This document shows positions 19,939-29,779 of a stretch of 32,500 bases of DNA, piece after piece. Numbering within the stretch: the first letter of the stretch is position 1; each line of letters starts with the position of its first letter. The notes beneath the pieces are model-generated. The model made no database searches, was not told where the DNA came from, and saw only the letters and a program-made list of their open reading frames with translations. The DNA is from Chromera velia. Taxonomy: Eukaryota > Sar > Chromeraceae. The stretch is from NCBI GenBank assembly GCA_018398765.1, contig JAHBMJ010001780.1:57378-89877 (forward strand), written 5' to 3'. Position numbers and translations under genes: made by a program.

Positions 19939-22678
19939 ACGAAATGGAAGAAGGAAGGAATGCATGGGAATGCGGATCTTCTTTTCTCTCTCTGTATTGA
20001 GATTCTTCCAGACTCCCTTCGCAGTAAATTCTCCCATTGATACGTTCACAACCAGGAGGAGTTGCCTAGCTGGTTGTGATTGAATCAGGGGAAGGGGACA
20101 GGAGAAGGATGAATAAATCAATTCACAGCCAGACAGAAGGCCGAATAGAAGGAGGGAGAAGGAGACGCAGAGAAAATCTATCTCACCGCAAGCAGAAAGG
20201 ACTGCCCCTGTTTCAACGCGCATGTACCCAACCCCAGCTTCATTTAGTCTCTCTACCCCCCCTGCTTCCCTCTACCAATTGCAAAAGAAAACGAAAAGGT
20301 TGCTTTCACGTCTTCGTTTCGGCCATGAGAGACAACTGCACCCTTTGTGCTTCCCCCTTCGACCCAATCAAGTGTGACTATGAGCTCCCTCTCTCATTTC
20401 CTTCCCCTTGCATCCCTCTAGCTGGGAGGACTGCCAATCTGTCTGTCGCTTCGATTTTCTTCTGGGAATGCTGTCCAGTCAGTTCATCTATCCCTCCCTG
20501 CCTCCCTCACTACTCACTCACTCGCTCGCTCACTCCCTTACTCCCTCGCTCACTCCCTCACTCACTCACTCGCTCCCTCACTCACTCCCTCCCTCACTAC
20601 TCCCTCACTACTCCCTCCCTCATTCACTCCCTCCCTCCCTCCCTCCCTCCCTCACTCACTCCCTCACTCACTCACTCCGTCCCCCACCCCCTCCCTCCCT
20701 CACTCACTCATTCCCTCCCTCCCTCACTACTCCCTCCCTCACTCACCCAGGGTCCTTGGTTGGGGATCAGCCTGCAGTCACTCATAGTCAGTCGGTCAGT
20801 CAGTCAGTTTTATGCGCATATGTACTGCTGATCCATTTCTTCGATCTTGCATGCCTGTATCACTCAACTTTTATTCGTTCGTGTGTGGAGGCACGGAAGG
20901 GGGGCCGGAGGGAAGCTGGGGAAGGAAAGAGAAGTCGCGCCACGGAAATGATCCTGGAGAAGTGGCGGGAATCAATAGGAACGGAGGGAGGAAGCAAGGA
21001 ACAGCAGAGGAATCTTCGAAGGAAAGAGAAGAGAAAAGGACTCTGTGTCTGTGCGTGCATGTGTGTGGACATGTATTTTTACTTTCGGAGTAGAGACTAC
21101 CTATTGATATAAAAAAACAGAATCGTGCCCTCACCCCACGCTCCAATCTCTCGGCAAGGAAGGAAAACTGCTTCCTCCGGAGGCACAATTCGCGAAGCCC
21201 CTCTGGACGTCGGATGGATGGATGGATGGATGAAGGACTGTACAGACTGACTACTTGATCGGATGGATGGATGGATGGATGGATGGATGAAGGACTGTAC
21301 AGACTGACTACTTGATCGGATGGATGGATGGATGGATGGATGAAGGACTGTACAGACTGACTACTTGATCGGATGGATGGATGGATGGATGGATGGATGG
21401 ATGGATGGATGAAGGACTGTACAGACTGACTACTTGATCGGATGGTTGGATGACCGACAGACCCACCCATTCACTTGCCAGCTGGCTGTCTGACTTACCG
21501 AGTCACTTTACTGGCTTGAGTAACGTGTCAGTCTGTCTGTCTGTCTGGCTGGCTGGCTGACGTGTGTTTATCGAGTCCGAAGACCTCGGGTTCCAGCACT
21601 GCGGAGGCCAGCATTCTGAGCATCACGCAGAACACGCACATGACCACGGGGAGCACCCTGGAGATTTTGTGGAAGTACTTGTGCGTCATGTCCTTCGGCA
21701 ACGCAAGCATGGTCACCAATGAGAAAATGTCCTGAAGGCAGGCATGCGAGGGAGGAAGGCAAACAGACGCGACATTCGAGAACGTGTGTGTCTGTAGAGG
21801 CAGCTCATTCAGATCAGTGCGTCGACGCACGCACAGTGTCGCATCCTGATCCCTTTTACAGGGAGGGCACCACGCACCCTCTGATGCATGTTCTTTTTGT
21901 GGGGTGAATTGCTTCAACACATTCCCATATGGAGGCTATAGAGAGACAAAGTTGAAACGAGCCGTCGGTAGAGGTCCGCAGAGGTGAGGGATACAGAAAG
22001 GAGACGGGTACACGAACTCAGAACGACCGATAGATCAGGCAGAACAGGACCCTCCCCCTGTTGCACATGTAGACCTTCCAAACAAGCCAGGCAGAACCAG
22101 GAACAGAAGAGGAGCTTTGTGAGTGCCAAACCAAAGATTGTGCTCCAATCTTCGGCTGAACAACACATGGAAGAAAGGAACAACAGGGTGCTTCCTGCCC
22201 TCTCTTCTCATCTGAGCAGGTATGATTTTGGGCAAAGCAGAAGAGGAAGCAGCTGTGGTCCCACCTGATCCTGCAGAGAGGAGAAAAGGGAGAGGAAGAG
22301 GCACACAGACAGTCATTTTGGTTCCACAAGGGCAGCAGGGTGAGCAGACTGACACACACTGAAAGAGGAACAAAAGCAAAAAAGGAGCACACAGATGTGG
22401 ACCTATCTTTCGCTGTATGCCTTTTCGGTTGTTTGTACAGCGTATTCCACACTTTCTGCATTCAGCTGTACGTACTTCGATTCTCTGTATGGTCTCTGTG
22501 TGGAGCTTTGCAACAAACTGACAAGGTACCAAGTCGATCCATCCTCCTCCAAATCTTCTTCGTCCCCTTCCTCCTCGGGCGACGCCACAATATCCCTCTT
22601 TCGGGGAGGCTGATCGTGGACCAATGGTTGCACTACCCACTGCCCCTGCTGTGGGTAGTAAGGAATGTACTGTGTCAT
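17236..22678 (-). CDS. Unrecognised multi-pass membrane protein (ten proposed exons)
   Basis: Minus-strand exons: 22678-22476, 22270-22075, 21731-21585, 21200-21135, 19839-19734, 19390-19275, 18715-18638, 18411-18352, 17975-17770 and 17482-17236. They total 1425 nt (474 residues) with all phases consistent, ending in TGA. The last six joins have clear TGCAG or GGCAG acceptors and donors GTATCC, GTAGGT, GTCAGT, GTACGT and GTCAGT, and I trust them. The three upstream joins are weaker (GTCTAC, GTCTTC, and a choice of donor at 22529 or 22475). The N-terminus is Pro/Gln/Tyr-rich then very acidic. Hydrophobic segments include RVLPVVMCVFCVMLRMLAS, GFWLSLPVLGVRAF, a stretch around TAFLIQGIMPFLCVYI and LLSLPLFLFGALVLAVVVGF. 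A short exon reads NATALVFITEIDNMIYE. The tail is acidic with paired Cys. I cannot name the family; a transporter, channel or scaffold are all possible. Introns are packed with microsatellites. Confidence 0.65.
17485..17566. repeat. CA then GA microsatellite, last intron of the membrane-protein gene
   Basis: On the sense (minus) strand it reads (CT)n(GT)n and abuts the acceptor TGTGCAG at 17483, so it forms the pyrimidine-rich approach to the final exon. Confidence 0.85.
18535..18623. repeat. CA then GA microsatellite in an intron
   Basis: Near-pure (CA)n followed by (GA)n with one CAAGA interruption, inside intron 18412-18637 close to the donor side. Confidence 0.85.
18733..18776. repeat. 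GACA microsatellite in an intron
   Basis: About ten GACA units with one AACG interruption. On the sense strand this is TGTC, just upstream of the acceptor at 18716. Confidence 0.85.
19660..19712. repeat. GACA microsatellite in an intron
   Basis: Two GACA runs split by a short CTATATCGTCTA spacer, in intron 19391-19733 near its donor. Confidence 0.8.
19851..19940. repeat. GAAA microsatellite in an intron
   Basis: On the sense strand it is (TTTC)n, about ten bases from the acceptor CTGCAG at 19840, and appears to be the polypyrimidine tract for that exon. Confidence 0.85.
20490..20747. repeat. CCCT/CACT low-complexity block in the largest intron
   Basis: Irregular mix of CCCT and CACT units. 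On the transcribed sense (minus) strand it is G-rich (GGGA/GTGA), including an uninterrupted GGGA run complementary to 20630-20655. Confidence 0.85.
21212..21446. repeat. Composite minisatellite with variable GGAT tracts, four units
   Basis: Four tandem copies of a constant part (GAAGGACTGTACAGACTGAC then TACTTGATC), each preceded by a GGAT run of different length. It lies in intron 21201-21584 of the membrane-protein gene. Confidence 0.85.
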
Positions 22679-23417
22679 TTCGCCAAGCTCTTCGACTTCG
22701 TTGGCTACTGGGAGAGCGGTCTCCACTGTGACAGTCCGACCTTCTTACTGGTTTGCTTTCTTGCTTCACTGAACACCTTTCCTGGTTTACGAGAGACGGC
22801 CAAAGTACTCACAGATCCTCAATCTCAGCCGGAGATCGATATTCAATCTCGTTATTGTTGCTGGTGAGGTGACTGGATCGTGATCTCACAGATCGAAGGC
22901 GGACGTATATATATACGTGTTGATCATTGTTGATCGAATCTTGCGGATATGGCAATATATGGCATTATATGGCAGGCCATGGCAGGCCATGGGGCGGCAT
23001 GCCATGCATGCATGCATGGCAGGCCGGTTCATGCATGCATGGGCCGGCAAATGCCGGCAACATGCATATGCTTTTTTTTTTTTTTTCCATTATTTTTGGC
23101 CCCCGCGGCCCGCGGCAGATGGGCCGCGTATGCATTGAATGCATGGTATGGGTCCGCATGGCCGGGCCCGCGCGCCGGGGGGCCATGCAGACACTCCGGG
23201 CATGCATGCACTCTGACAATTAACAACCACAGCTGTTAAATTACGGAAGTGCGCCAGCTGTCAGAATGGCTGAGAATGCCAAAAGCCCTGACTCAGTGGA
23301 TCTCGAGAGCGCCCAAAAGGGAGCCGTCGGAGGAGATTTCTTGACCCCTTTGATCGACGAACAAAGCTGTACTGTTGCTTTGCACTTGAGCAACGTATCA
23401 CAGGGCAACACTGCAAC
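22679..23417. promoter_or_regulatory. Divergent promoter region with palindromic TGCATGCA cluster
   Basis: 739 bp separate the membrane-protein gene (minus) from the ankyrin-caspase-like gene (plus). Between about 22945 and 23215 the sequence is built of overlapping palindromes (GGCCATGG, GCATGC, GGCCGGC, CCGCGG) and holds four TGCATGCA octamers, plus a T run at 23070-23085. TGCATGCA is a known binding word of an apicomplexan AP2 factor; use of that site here is inference. Confidence 0.45.
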
Positions 23418-25364
23418 ATGGACGCATCTACTGTCTCTGCTGAAGACTGGGGAGAACGTACACCCAACAATGGCGCACCAGACAGCGAGGGCTCATCGTT
23501 GGCCCGTGCCTTCTTCTACTCTGTGCGTCAAGGGGGTGTCAAGAAGGCCATGGATACCCTGGCAAGATTGGAAGAGAATCCCACTCAGTCGCATGGTTTC
23601 AAAATAGCAACGTCAGGAATCGAGCCATTCCGCTTCCCCAATAGCAACCTGATAACAGGTGAATGGCCTTACTGTGTCTTTGAGGAAAGATACGGCGACA
23701 CCGCACTTCATTTGGCTGTCAGATACCGTCACGTCGAAATGGTAGAGGCTCTCTTGAAGACGGGTTACTTCTTCACGCACAGCCGTAACGACGAAAGCCA
23801 AAAAGCGTCTGACCTTTGTGTTGCAGAGGCAGAGGTGAAGCGTCCCTTCTCCCAAACAGGCGCCGAAAAATCCATTTTGAAGCTGCTTACAGAGCATGAA
23901 AGCCGACTGGCTCGGTGTGTGTTCCATCACAGAGCAGACTCCGGAGAGACCGGAAACCCGCCTTCACCCGAAGAAAACGATCTGCCATTGAAACTGCAGC
24001 TCTTCTACAGAGTGAGGGCGGGGGACGCTTCGGCAGTAGCTGAAGTATTAGAGTCGGGAGAGCTCGAGATGAGTAATGTAACTGCCGGGATTAAGCCTCA
24101 CCAGTTTCCTTCTGAGTATCCAGGGAACTTTCCTTACCTTGCATGGCCGTATTGTTCGTTTCCTTCGGAAGGGTTCGGTGACACCATCCTTACCATTGCC
24201 GTCAAACACCAAGACTTGGGAATGGTCAAGGCAATCAAAAAAGCAGTAGACCCATCTGTTTTCTCTGCCCTCTGTAAAGCGAAGAACGAAGCCGGCGTGA
24301 GTGCACAGGACGTAGCCTCCAACAAAGAGGGATACGAGGACCCTTGGACTGAACTTTTCGATCCCGTTGGGTCGAGTCTAACAGACCTCCGGTCAGGCTC
24401 TGTGTCCAGACTGAGGCTGAAACCTGCAGAAGCGTCTTCTTTGATTGCCAGAGAGGTTGGATGTGGAGGAGAGGGTTGCAATCCTGCTGGGTGGGGTGTC
24501 CCTTTGGATCCGGAGTTTGTGGAGAACTTGGTGAAAGTTACTGACGTGGAGACAGGCGGGATGTTTCCGTTTGCAAAGATCGAGAACATCTACCCGCCAT
24601 CTTTTTTTCGTGACACCCCTTTGCGTCTGGAGTCGTTCTTCGTTCCTCCCCCAGAGAGAAAACCCAAAACGATCTGGGTGCTCATCAACGGTCACAGCGA
24701 CCCTGAGCAGGTAGAATACTGTCAGGCCATGGTGGAAGAGTGGGGGGACAAGTTGGAAAGTAGGGGAGACAAGGTGTTGGACAGTCTGAATTGTCCGTCG
24801 AAGGTTGAAATCAAGAGAACACTGAGTAAGCTGATTACCGCAGCAGCAGCAGACAGAAGCGACATAGGAATCTTTGGTGTGTGTCACGGCAGTGAAGTCA
24901 CCGGGGCGTGGGTGGAGTTTGACCCTGAGCAGAAAGAAGTCGAATTCGGCGCTTGTGACTTTGTGGAGAGTGGACTTTTCAGTCCAAGCGGGGGCGTTTC
25001 AAGCGCGCAACAGTTGTTCTTTGTGTTTGACAGCTGCTTCAGCGCACTCATGGGCACTGAGTTGGTTCGCTTGGCAGGAAAACAACGGTGCGTTTCCCCC
25101 GTGTGCATCGTTGCGGCATCGGACGAAGCAGAGCGAAATTTTTCCGTTGGATTTGGCACACAAGCGCTCGCACGGCACCGAGCGCTAACGACAGAAAGCG
25201 TGGAATGTTTGAAGACAGCAATGGTTGATGAGGGCAGCTGCTTTCATATGACAGAGCAAGTTGGAGTGAATGATCCGGACTACAGAGGCATGTTCAATCC
25301 TTTCCACTTCCTTTTTGTCCCGCGTGCCGCTCTCTGTCATCGCAAAACCATCATTTGCTTATGA
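23418..25364 (+). CDS. Ankyrin-like / caspase-like fusion protein (648 aa, single exon)
   Basis: Intronless, from the first ATG in this frame to TGA. Residues ~31-115 and ~194-278 are two copies of one long unit: (F/Y)xVRxG, then IxPxxFP, WPYC (83-86 and 243-246), and GDTxLxxAV (93-101 and 254-262), the last resembling an ankyrin repeat (GDTALHLAV...VEMVEALL). The C-terminal region (~415-640) fits a clan CD cysteine-peptidase core: a hydrophobic strand with INGH (423-426), GVCHG with His490-Gly491, FVFDSC with Asp538 and Cys540, then CIVAASDEAER and FGTQALARHRAL. The His-Gly and Asp-x-Cys pair are the catalytic dyad signature of caspases and metacaspases. Role inferred: a protease regulated through ankyrin-mediated binding, probably cytosolic (no signal peptide or membrane segment). 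Overall identity to named families looks low, so activity is unproven. A separate ATG frame at 23266 overlaps the start but is out of frame. Confidence 0.78.
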   Translation: MDASTVSAEDWGERTPNNGAPDSEGSSLARAFFYSVRQGGVKKAMDTLARLEENPTQSHGFKIATSGIEPFRFPNSNLITGEWPYCVFEERYGDTALHLAVRYRHVEMVEALLKTGYFFTHSRNDESQKASDLCVAEAEVKRPFSQTGAEKSILKLLTEHESRLARCVFHHRADSGETGNPPSPEENDLPLKLQLFYRVRAGDASAVAEVLESGELEMSNVTAGIKPHQFPSEYPGNFPYLAWPYCSFPSEGFGDTILTIAVKHQDLGMVKAIKKAVDPSVFSALCKAKNEAGVSAQDVASNKEGYEDPWTELFDPVGSSLTDLRSGSVSRLRLKPAEASSLIAREVGCGGEGCNPAGWGVPLDPEFVENLVKVTDVETGGMFPFAKIENIYPPSFFRDTPLRLESFFVPPPERKPKTIWVLINGHSDPEQVEYCQAMVEEWGDKLESRGDKVLDSLNCPSKVEIKRTLSKLITAAAADRSDIGIFGVCHGSEVTGAWVEFDPEQKEVEFGACDFVESGLFSPSGGVSSAQQLFFVFDSCFSALMGTELVRLAGKQRCVSPVCIVAASDEAERNFSVGFGTQALARHRALTTESVECLKTAMVDEGSCFHMTEQVGVNDPDYRGMFNPFHFLFVPRAALCHRKTIICL

Positions 25365-25793
25365 CTGAATGATGAGTTATATTGATGACTACTAATATGT
25401 ATAGTCAATGTGACTCAATGATTGAAACTTCAAATTAAACTTGTTAATTTCAACTTTGAATCTAGCCTTGAACAAACCTTTAATTAACAATTCAAGTTCC
25501 TATGACAATTTAAATCACAAAATTCATTTTACCAATGATTTTCCTAGAATGATACAAATTTTTCAAAACACTAATAAATAATTATACCTATATATCACAC
25601 TATAAGCCAGACTACAAGTTTAGATACAAGTAATTTGAAGTAAATCCAGGGGACTTGAAAATCCCCATAAATTTGAACTCGTGGTAGATTTAGAAATTTT
25701 AGTGGGATTCATCATGGATCGAACCTACTTGGCTAAAATCTTCAAATTAAGTTAGATAAAATTCTAAATCTAGTTCTGAATGTCAGTGAATGG
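25365..25793. other. AT-rich 3' flank and insertion target of the Ty3 element
   Basis: A/T-rich DNA without coding pattern. It ends with the left target-site copy AATGG at 25789-25793. Confidence 0.5.
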
Positions 25794-26051
25794 TGTTACG
25801 AACCTTTGGACCTAGGCTCGATTTGGTCTTTAGAGTAATACAGAGAATTAATAGCATTAAATACACACTGTAATACAAAGGCATGCACGTCTGCATCTCA
25901 GTCTTTGCAATACAGATTGATTGAGCCTATTGGAAGGACCGAGTCTTTCCTGATCGATAGAGAAGGCTCTTGTATGTCTGACAGATTCTTTGTATGTAGA
26001 ACTTGTGTGTGTGAGTTGATTCCTAAGTTCTAGAGAGCTTAAACTAGAACA
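25794..26051 (+). repeat. 5' LTR of the Ty3/gypsy element
   Basis: 258 bp, aligned without gaps to 31763-32020. I count ten differences, all transitions. Confidence 0.93.
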
Positions 26052-26052
26052 T

Positions 26053-26070
26053 TGGTCAGCAGAGCTTTTA
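26053..26070 (+). other. Primer-binding site candidate of the Ty3/gypsy element
   Basis: TGGTCAGCAGAGCTTTTA starts two bases inside the LTR end, with the TGG expected to pair with a tRNA CCA end. The donor tRNA is not identified. Confidence 0.5.
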
Positions 26071-26320
26071 GTTGCGACCGGAGAAGACAAAATTCTCACA
26101 AAGGGCAGGTTGGGGTACAGGCTATCAGAGGCGGGGGAGAGTTCTTCACCATCGATCCCCTCTGTGCATCCTTAGGCAGAATCTCTCGACTTCAGTTCTG
26201 TTCCGTCTGTCGGCTCTCTGTTCTCGCCCACCCACAGTATCCAAGATTCCTCCAGCGAATTAGACTCAGTCCCATCCGATCCAGATTCTGAGCTACAACA
26301 GCAGTAAGCAGACATGGGGG

Positions 26321-27259
26321 ATGCAGTCAGATTTGACAAGCTTGAACAGATTGGGAAGGTCAAGTGCTAGGGTCAAGCGAGTGACTACGGTCTTTATCCT
26401 AGGAAAAACAAACGGACAGGTCTGGTATGCCACCTTTAAGGCAAAGGCAGATGCGGGAAACCTAAATGTGAACGAGAAGAAACTGTTGCTGGTAGGTCAC
26501 TTTGAAGATCCTGACTTTATCCTGTGGTGGAATGAAAACTCCGCTTCCGCCACGACTTCAAATGAGGTTGACACCTTATTCTTGGAAGCGCATGGCAGCA
26601 CCGGTATAACACAGGCGCACGCCGTCTACGGCATGGCTGACGTGCAGCTGAATCTCGCAGATAACTATGATGCATTCGTTGAACGCTTCGTCGACGTCTA
26701 CATCCAGGCAAATCTAAATAGAAAAAGGAACGACAGAATCCGTTCCTTTATCAACGCGCTTTATCCCGAGCTCAGAGAAGAGCTGGAAATAGAACAGATC
26801 TACACCGATTGGGACCAATTGAAGAGGAGAGTCGGGTATCTCCATGCCAAGCAACAGAAGAAAGCAAGGGCTCGAATTGCGGGAGTGCAACAGAGAGACG
26901 AGAGAGATAAACTAGCCGAGTTGCGGAAACGGCTCGATCAGCAAGCTGCTCAGATCGCGGCTCTGAGAGGTCGCGGCCGTAGCCATGGGGGATTCACCGA
27001 CCGGGGGCGTGGTTGCGGTAGGGGTGGCTTCAGCTATTACCCCGTCTACCCGTCTCCTATGCATGGAGGCCATGCATTCTAAATCGGCGCGTACGGTCGA
27101 GGTGGCTTCAATGGCCACTTCAGAGGGGGGCATGGAGGTATGAGAGGAAGGGGAGGCCACTACCAACAGTATGGAGGCAACAACGGTTTCAATAATGGTC
27201 CCTCCCATTACTACACTTACAACCAGCCTGGCCACAAGGCCTCCAATTGTCCTGGGTAG
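26321..27259 (+). pseudogene. Gag-like region with damaged zinc knuckle
   Basis: One frame covers a capsid-like helical part (WYATF, ADNYDAFVERF, INALYPELREEL), a basic Gly/Arg-rich tail with RGRG repeats, and a zinc-knuckle remnant. At the knuckle (27209-27250) the spacing C-x2-C-x4-H-x4-C is kept, but both first positions are Tyr (TAC) instead of Cys; only His and the last Cys remain. In-frame stops are TAA at 27080 and TAG at 27257. A different ATG at 26314 opens another frame (MGDAVRFDKLEQ) that stops after 18 codons, suggesting a frameshift near 26360. No other host function is suggested. Confidence 0.75.
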
Positions 27260-27499
27260 GGAAACGACCCGGGTGGATTGGCGTAGAGGTTTCCCGGTCC
27301 ACCCAGCAGTTTGCGAAGCCTCGTTCCCTCCTGATTCCCCCGTGTATGCATGTAAAAAAGAAACATATAGACTGTGAGCGAGAGGACGACAATGAGAAAG
27401 GAAGAGTCCCGAAGTTGCAGGTTTCTCAGTCGCTTGTGTCCTTCCCTTCTCCAGCAGAGCATGCAGACAGACAGACCGGCTTTGAACAAGCGAATTCAG

Positions 27500-27865
27500 A
27501 GAAAATGGGGGCAGAGATGGCAGCAGTAAAGGTCGGTCCCAGGCCTTTCGTGACAATGTTGCTGTTTGGTAAGCCTGTGTCTGTCCTTATTAACACAGGA
27601 GCGGAAACTTCGTTCATTGATGTGAATATGACCTTGTATGCTGATTCAGATGTCGACAGGCCCACGGTGGGTCTGTCCGCAGTGGAACAGATGGGCGTGT
27701 TGGTGGTAGGGGAGATTACGGCCAAGTTTTCTCACCCTTCCCTACCTAAGAAAGTATTCCCACACCGCCTGACCGTCACAGAAGATTCGGGGTACGAAAC
27801 AGTCTTGGGGTAAGACTTTTTGAAGCTGTTGGACCCTGAGTCAGTGGTACAGTACCACTATTAGT
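27500..27865 (+). pseudogene. Aspartic protease remnant of the Ty3 element
   Basis: The retropepsin motif usually reading D-T/S-G-A reads N-T-G-A (27592-27603), within a hydrophobic strand (VSVLI) and followed by ETSFID. The catalytic Asp is thus Asn (AAC, one G-to-A step from GAC). A TAA interrupts at 27811. A frame change follows at about 27855-27870, because the reading continues convincingly in another frame (DVMDLPSFEVWYEDG). Confidence 0.75.
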
Positions 27866-27869
27866 CTAC

Positions 27870-29760
27870 TGTAAAGACCGTCTGGACGTTATGGACCTCC
27901 CCTCCTTTGAAGTCTGGTATGAAGATGGGAGGAAACCGATGTGTGTCTCCGCCTTCACGCACACGAAAGTCCCCAAAAGAGCGAGGGCTCTTATGCGTAT
28001 GTAGGTTGAGGGGACGGAAGGGGAGGAAACGGTCATTTTGAGAAGGAATTACCCGAGGGGGTTTCCGGAACTTGCCATCCCAGACCAAGTAGTAGACGTC
28101 AAAGCTGGAGTCACCACAGTAGAAGTCATGAACATCGCCACCAACCTCATCTGCCTAGGACCGAATTTACTCCTGACTTTTGCAGAGCCGTTCTCTCGTG
28201 TGTCGTCCATTACAGCAGTCACCGCCAACGCTCTCACCTCTGCCTACACACAGCAACCGCCGATTCCCAAGAAAGAAGACTCGCCTGTCCCTCCCCCTCC
28301 CTTGTAGAAGCTTTCGCCCGTGGATCTCTCTCACCTGTCATGCGAGTTGAGGAAGAGATACGAGGGGGTCCTTCAAGAATATTCCGATCTCTGGTCTCGC
28401 TCTCGTTTCGACATTGGAGAGCTGAGAGTGGATGGAAAGCCTTTCGAGGTGACCATTCCTACTAAAGATTCCCCTCCCATTCGCTGGAACCAAGACAGAA
28501 TTCCGTACTACCAGAGAGAGCATGTGAAGAAGGAGTTGGAAGAGATAGAAGAAGTGGGAGTGATTCATTCCTCTACTTCCCCATGGGCCGCCCCAGTCGT
28601 TTTAATTAAGAAACCAGATGGAACGACCCGTTTCTGTCTAGATTTCCGCAAACTGAATCAAACCACCAAGAGAGATCTTTTTCCCCTCCCCCGAATTCAA
28701 GAGACACTCGACCACCTTGCAGGAGCCAAGGTGTTCTCAGCACTTGATTACACCTCCGCCTTCCAGCAACTCCGCATGCACCCCGACCATGCAGAGAAAA
28801 CCGCCTTCGTCACTCCGTTCAGACTTTATGAATTCACTAAGATGCCCTTTAGGTTGGTGAATGCCCCTTCTGTTTTCCAGAGAGCCATGAATTTAGTTCT
28901 TGCAGGTCTGTCTAGAAACTTCGCTCTTGTTTATGTCAACGACATCATTGTCTTCAGCCGATCTCATGATGAGCACATCTAGGACTTGAGGGAGGTTTTA
29001 AATTTGGTGAGGAAAGCAAATTTGAAGCTCAAACTCGAGAAGGCACAGATTGCCATGACAGAGGTGGAGTATTTGGGACATACGGTGTCAGAGAAGGGGG
29101 TGAGACCGAGCAGAAAGAACATCCAGAAGATTCTGCAGTGGGAGCCACCGCAGGATAGGAAGGAGCTCCGCTCTTTTCTGTATCTGTGGTCCTACTACCA
29201 TCATTTTATTGCAGGTTTTGCTCGTTTCTCCTTCCCTCTCTTTCAGATATTGCTTCCTACAGATGAGCAAGGCAGACCGGTCCCGTTTGTTTGGAATGGA
29301 GAAAACAAAGAAATTTTTGGGGAGTTGAAAGAGAGGCTGATGACCCCTCCGATTCTTGGCTTTCCAGACATGAGCCTGCCGTTCAGGGTGAAACCGGACG
29401 CATGTGAAATGTCTGTGGGAGGCGTGCTCACGCAGATGTAGAGCGGAAAGGAAGTGGTAATTGCGTACGTCAGTAGGAGGTTGAGCACGGCAGAGAAAAA
29501 TTACAGTCCCACCGAGAGGGAGGCTTTGGGGGCTGTCTACTGCTGCAAGCAGTGGAGGCATTACCTGTTTGGGGGAGGCAGCGTATGTGATCACGGATCA
29601 TAAACCGAATTTAGCGATGTCTGACCGCAAAGTAGCGAACAAAAGGGTACACAACTGGGCGTTAGAGTTGTAAAAGTACGGGTTGACATTTGTTCACAAG
29701 GTGGGGAAGGAACATGTGGACGCAGACACCGTTTCACAACAGCCACAGCCTCCCCCGTCT
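27870..29760 (+). pseudogene. Reverse transcriptase - RNase H region of the Ty3 element
   Basis: RT blocks appear in order: [69 protein letters not shown], then Y-V-N-D at 28932-28943, where Ty3 RTs carry Y-x-D-D, so a catalytic Asp is Asn. The thumb/connection (YLGHTVSEKG, LRSFL, YYHHFI) and RNase H (IAYVSRRLSTAEKNYSPTER, VITDHKPNLAM, WALEL) follow. In-frame stops are TAG at 28002, 28305, 28980 and 29439, and TAA at 29671. A frameshift lies near 29565-29580 at a G run. Confidence 0.88.
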
Positions 29761-29779
29761 CTTCCTGTCTCCGTAGACA

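Noticed and set aside
23266..23607. 113-codon frame starting MAENAKSPDS
   Set aside because: It overlaps the ankyrin-caspase-like start in another frame, with no plausible intron linking the two. Possibly an upstream frame in the leader.
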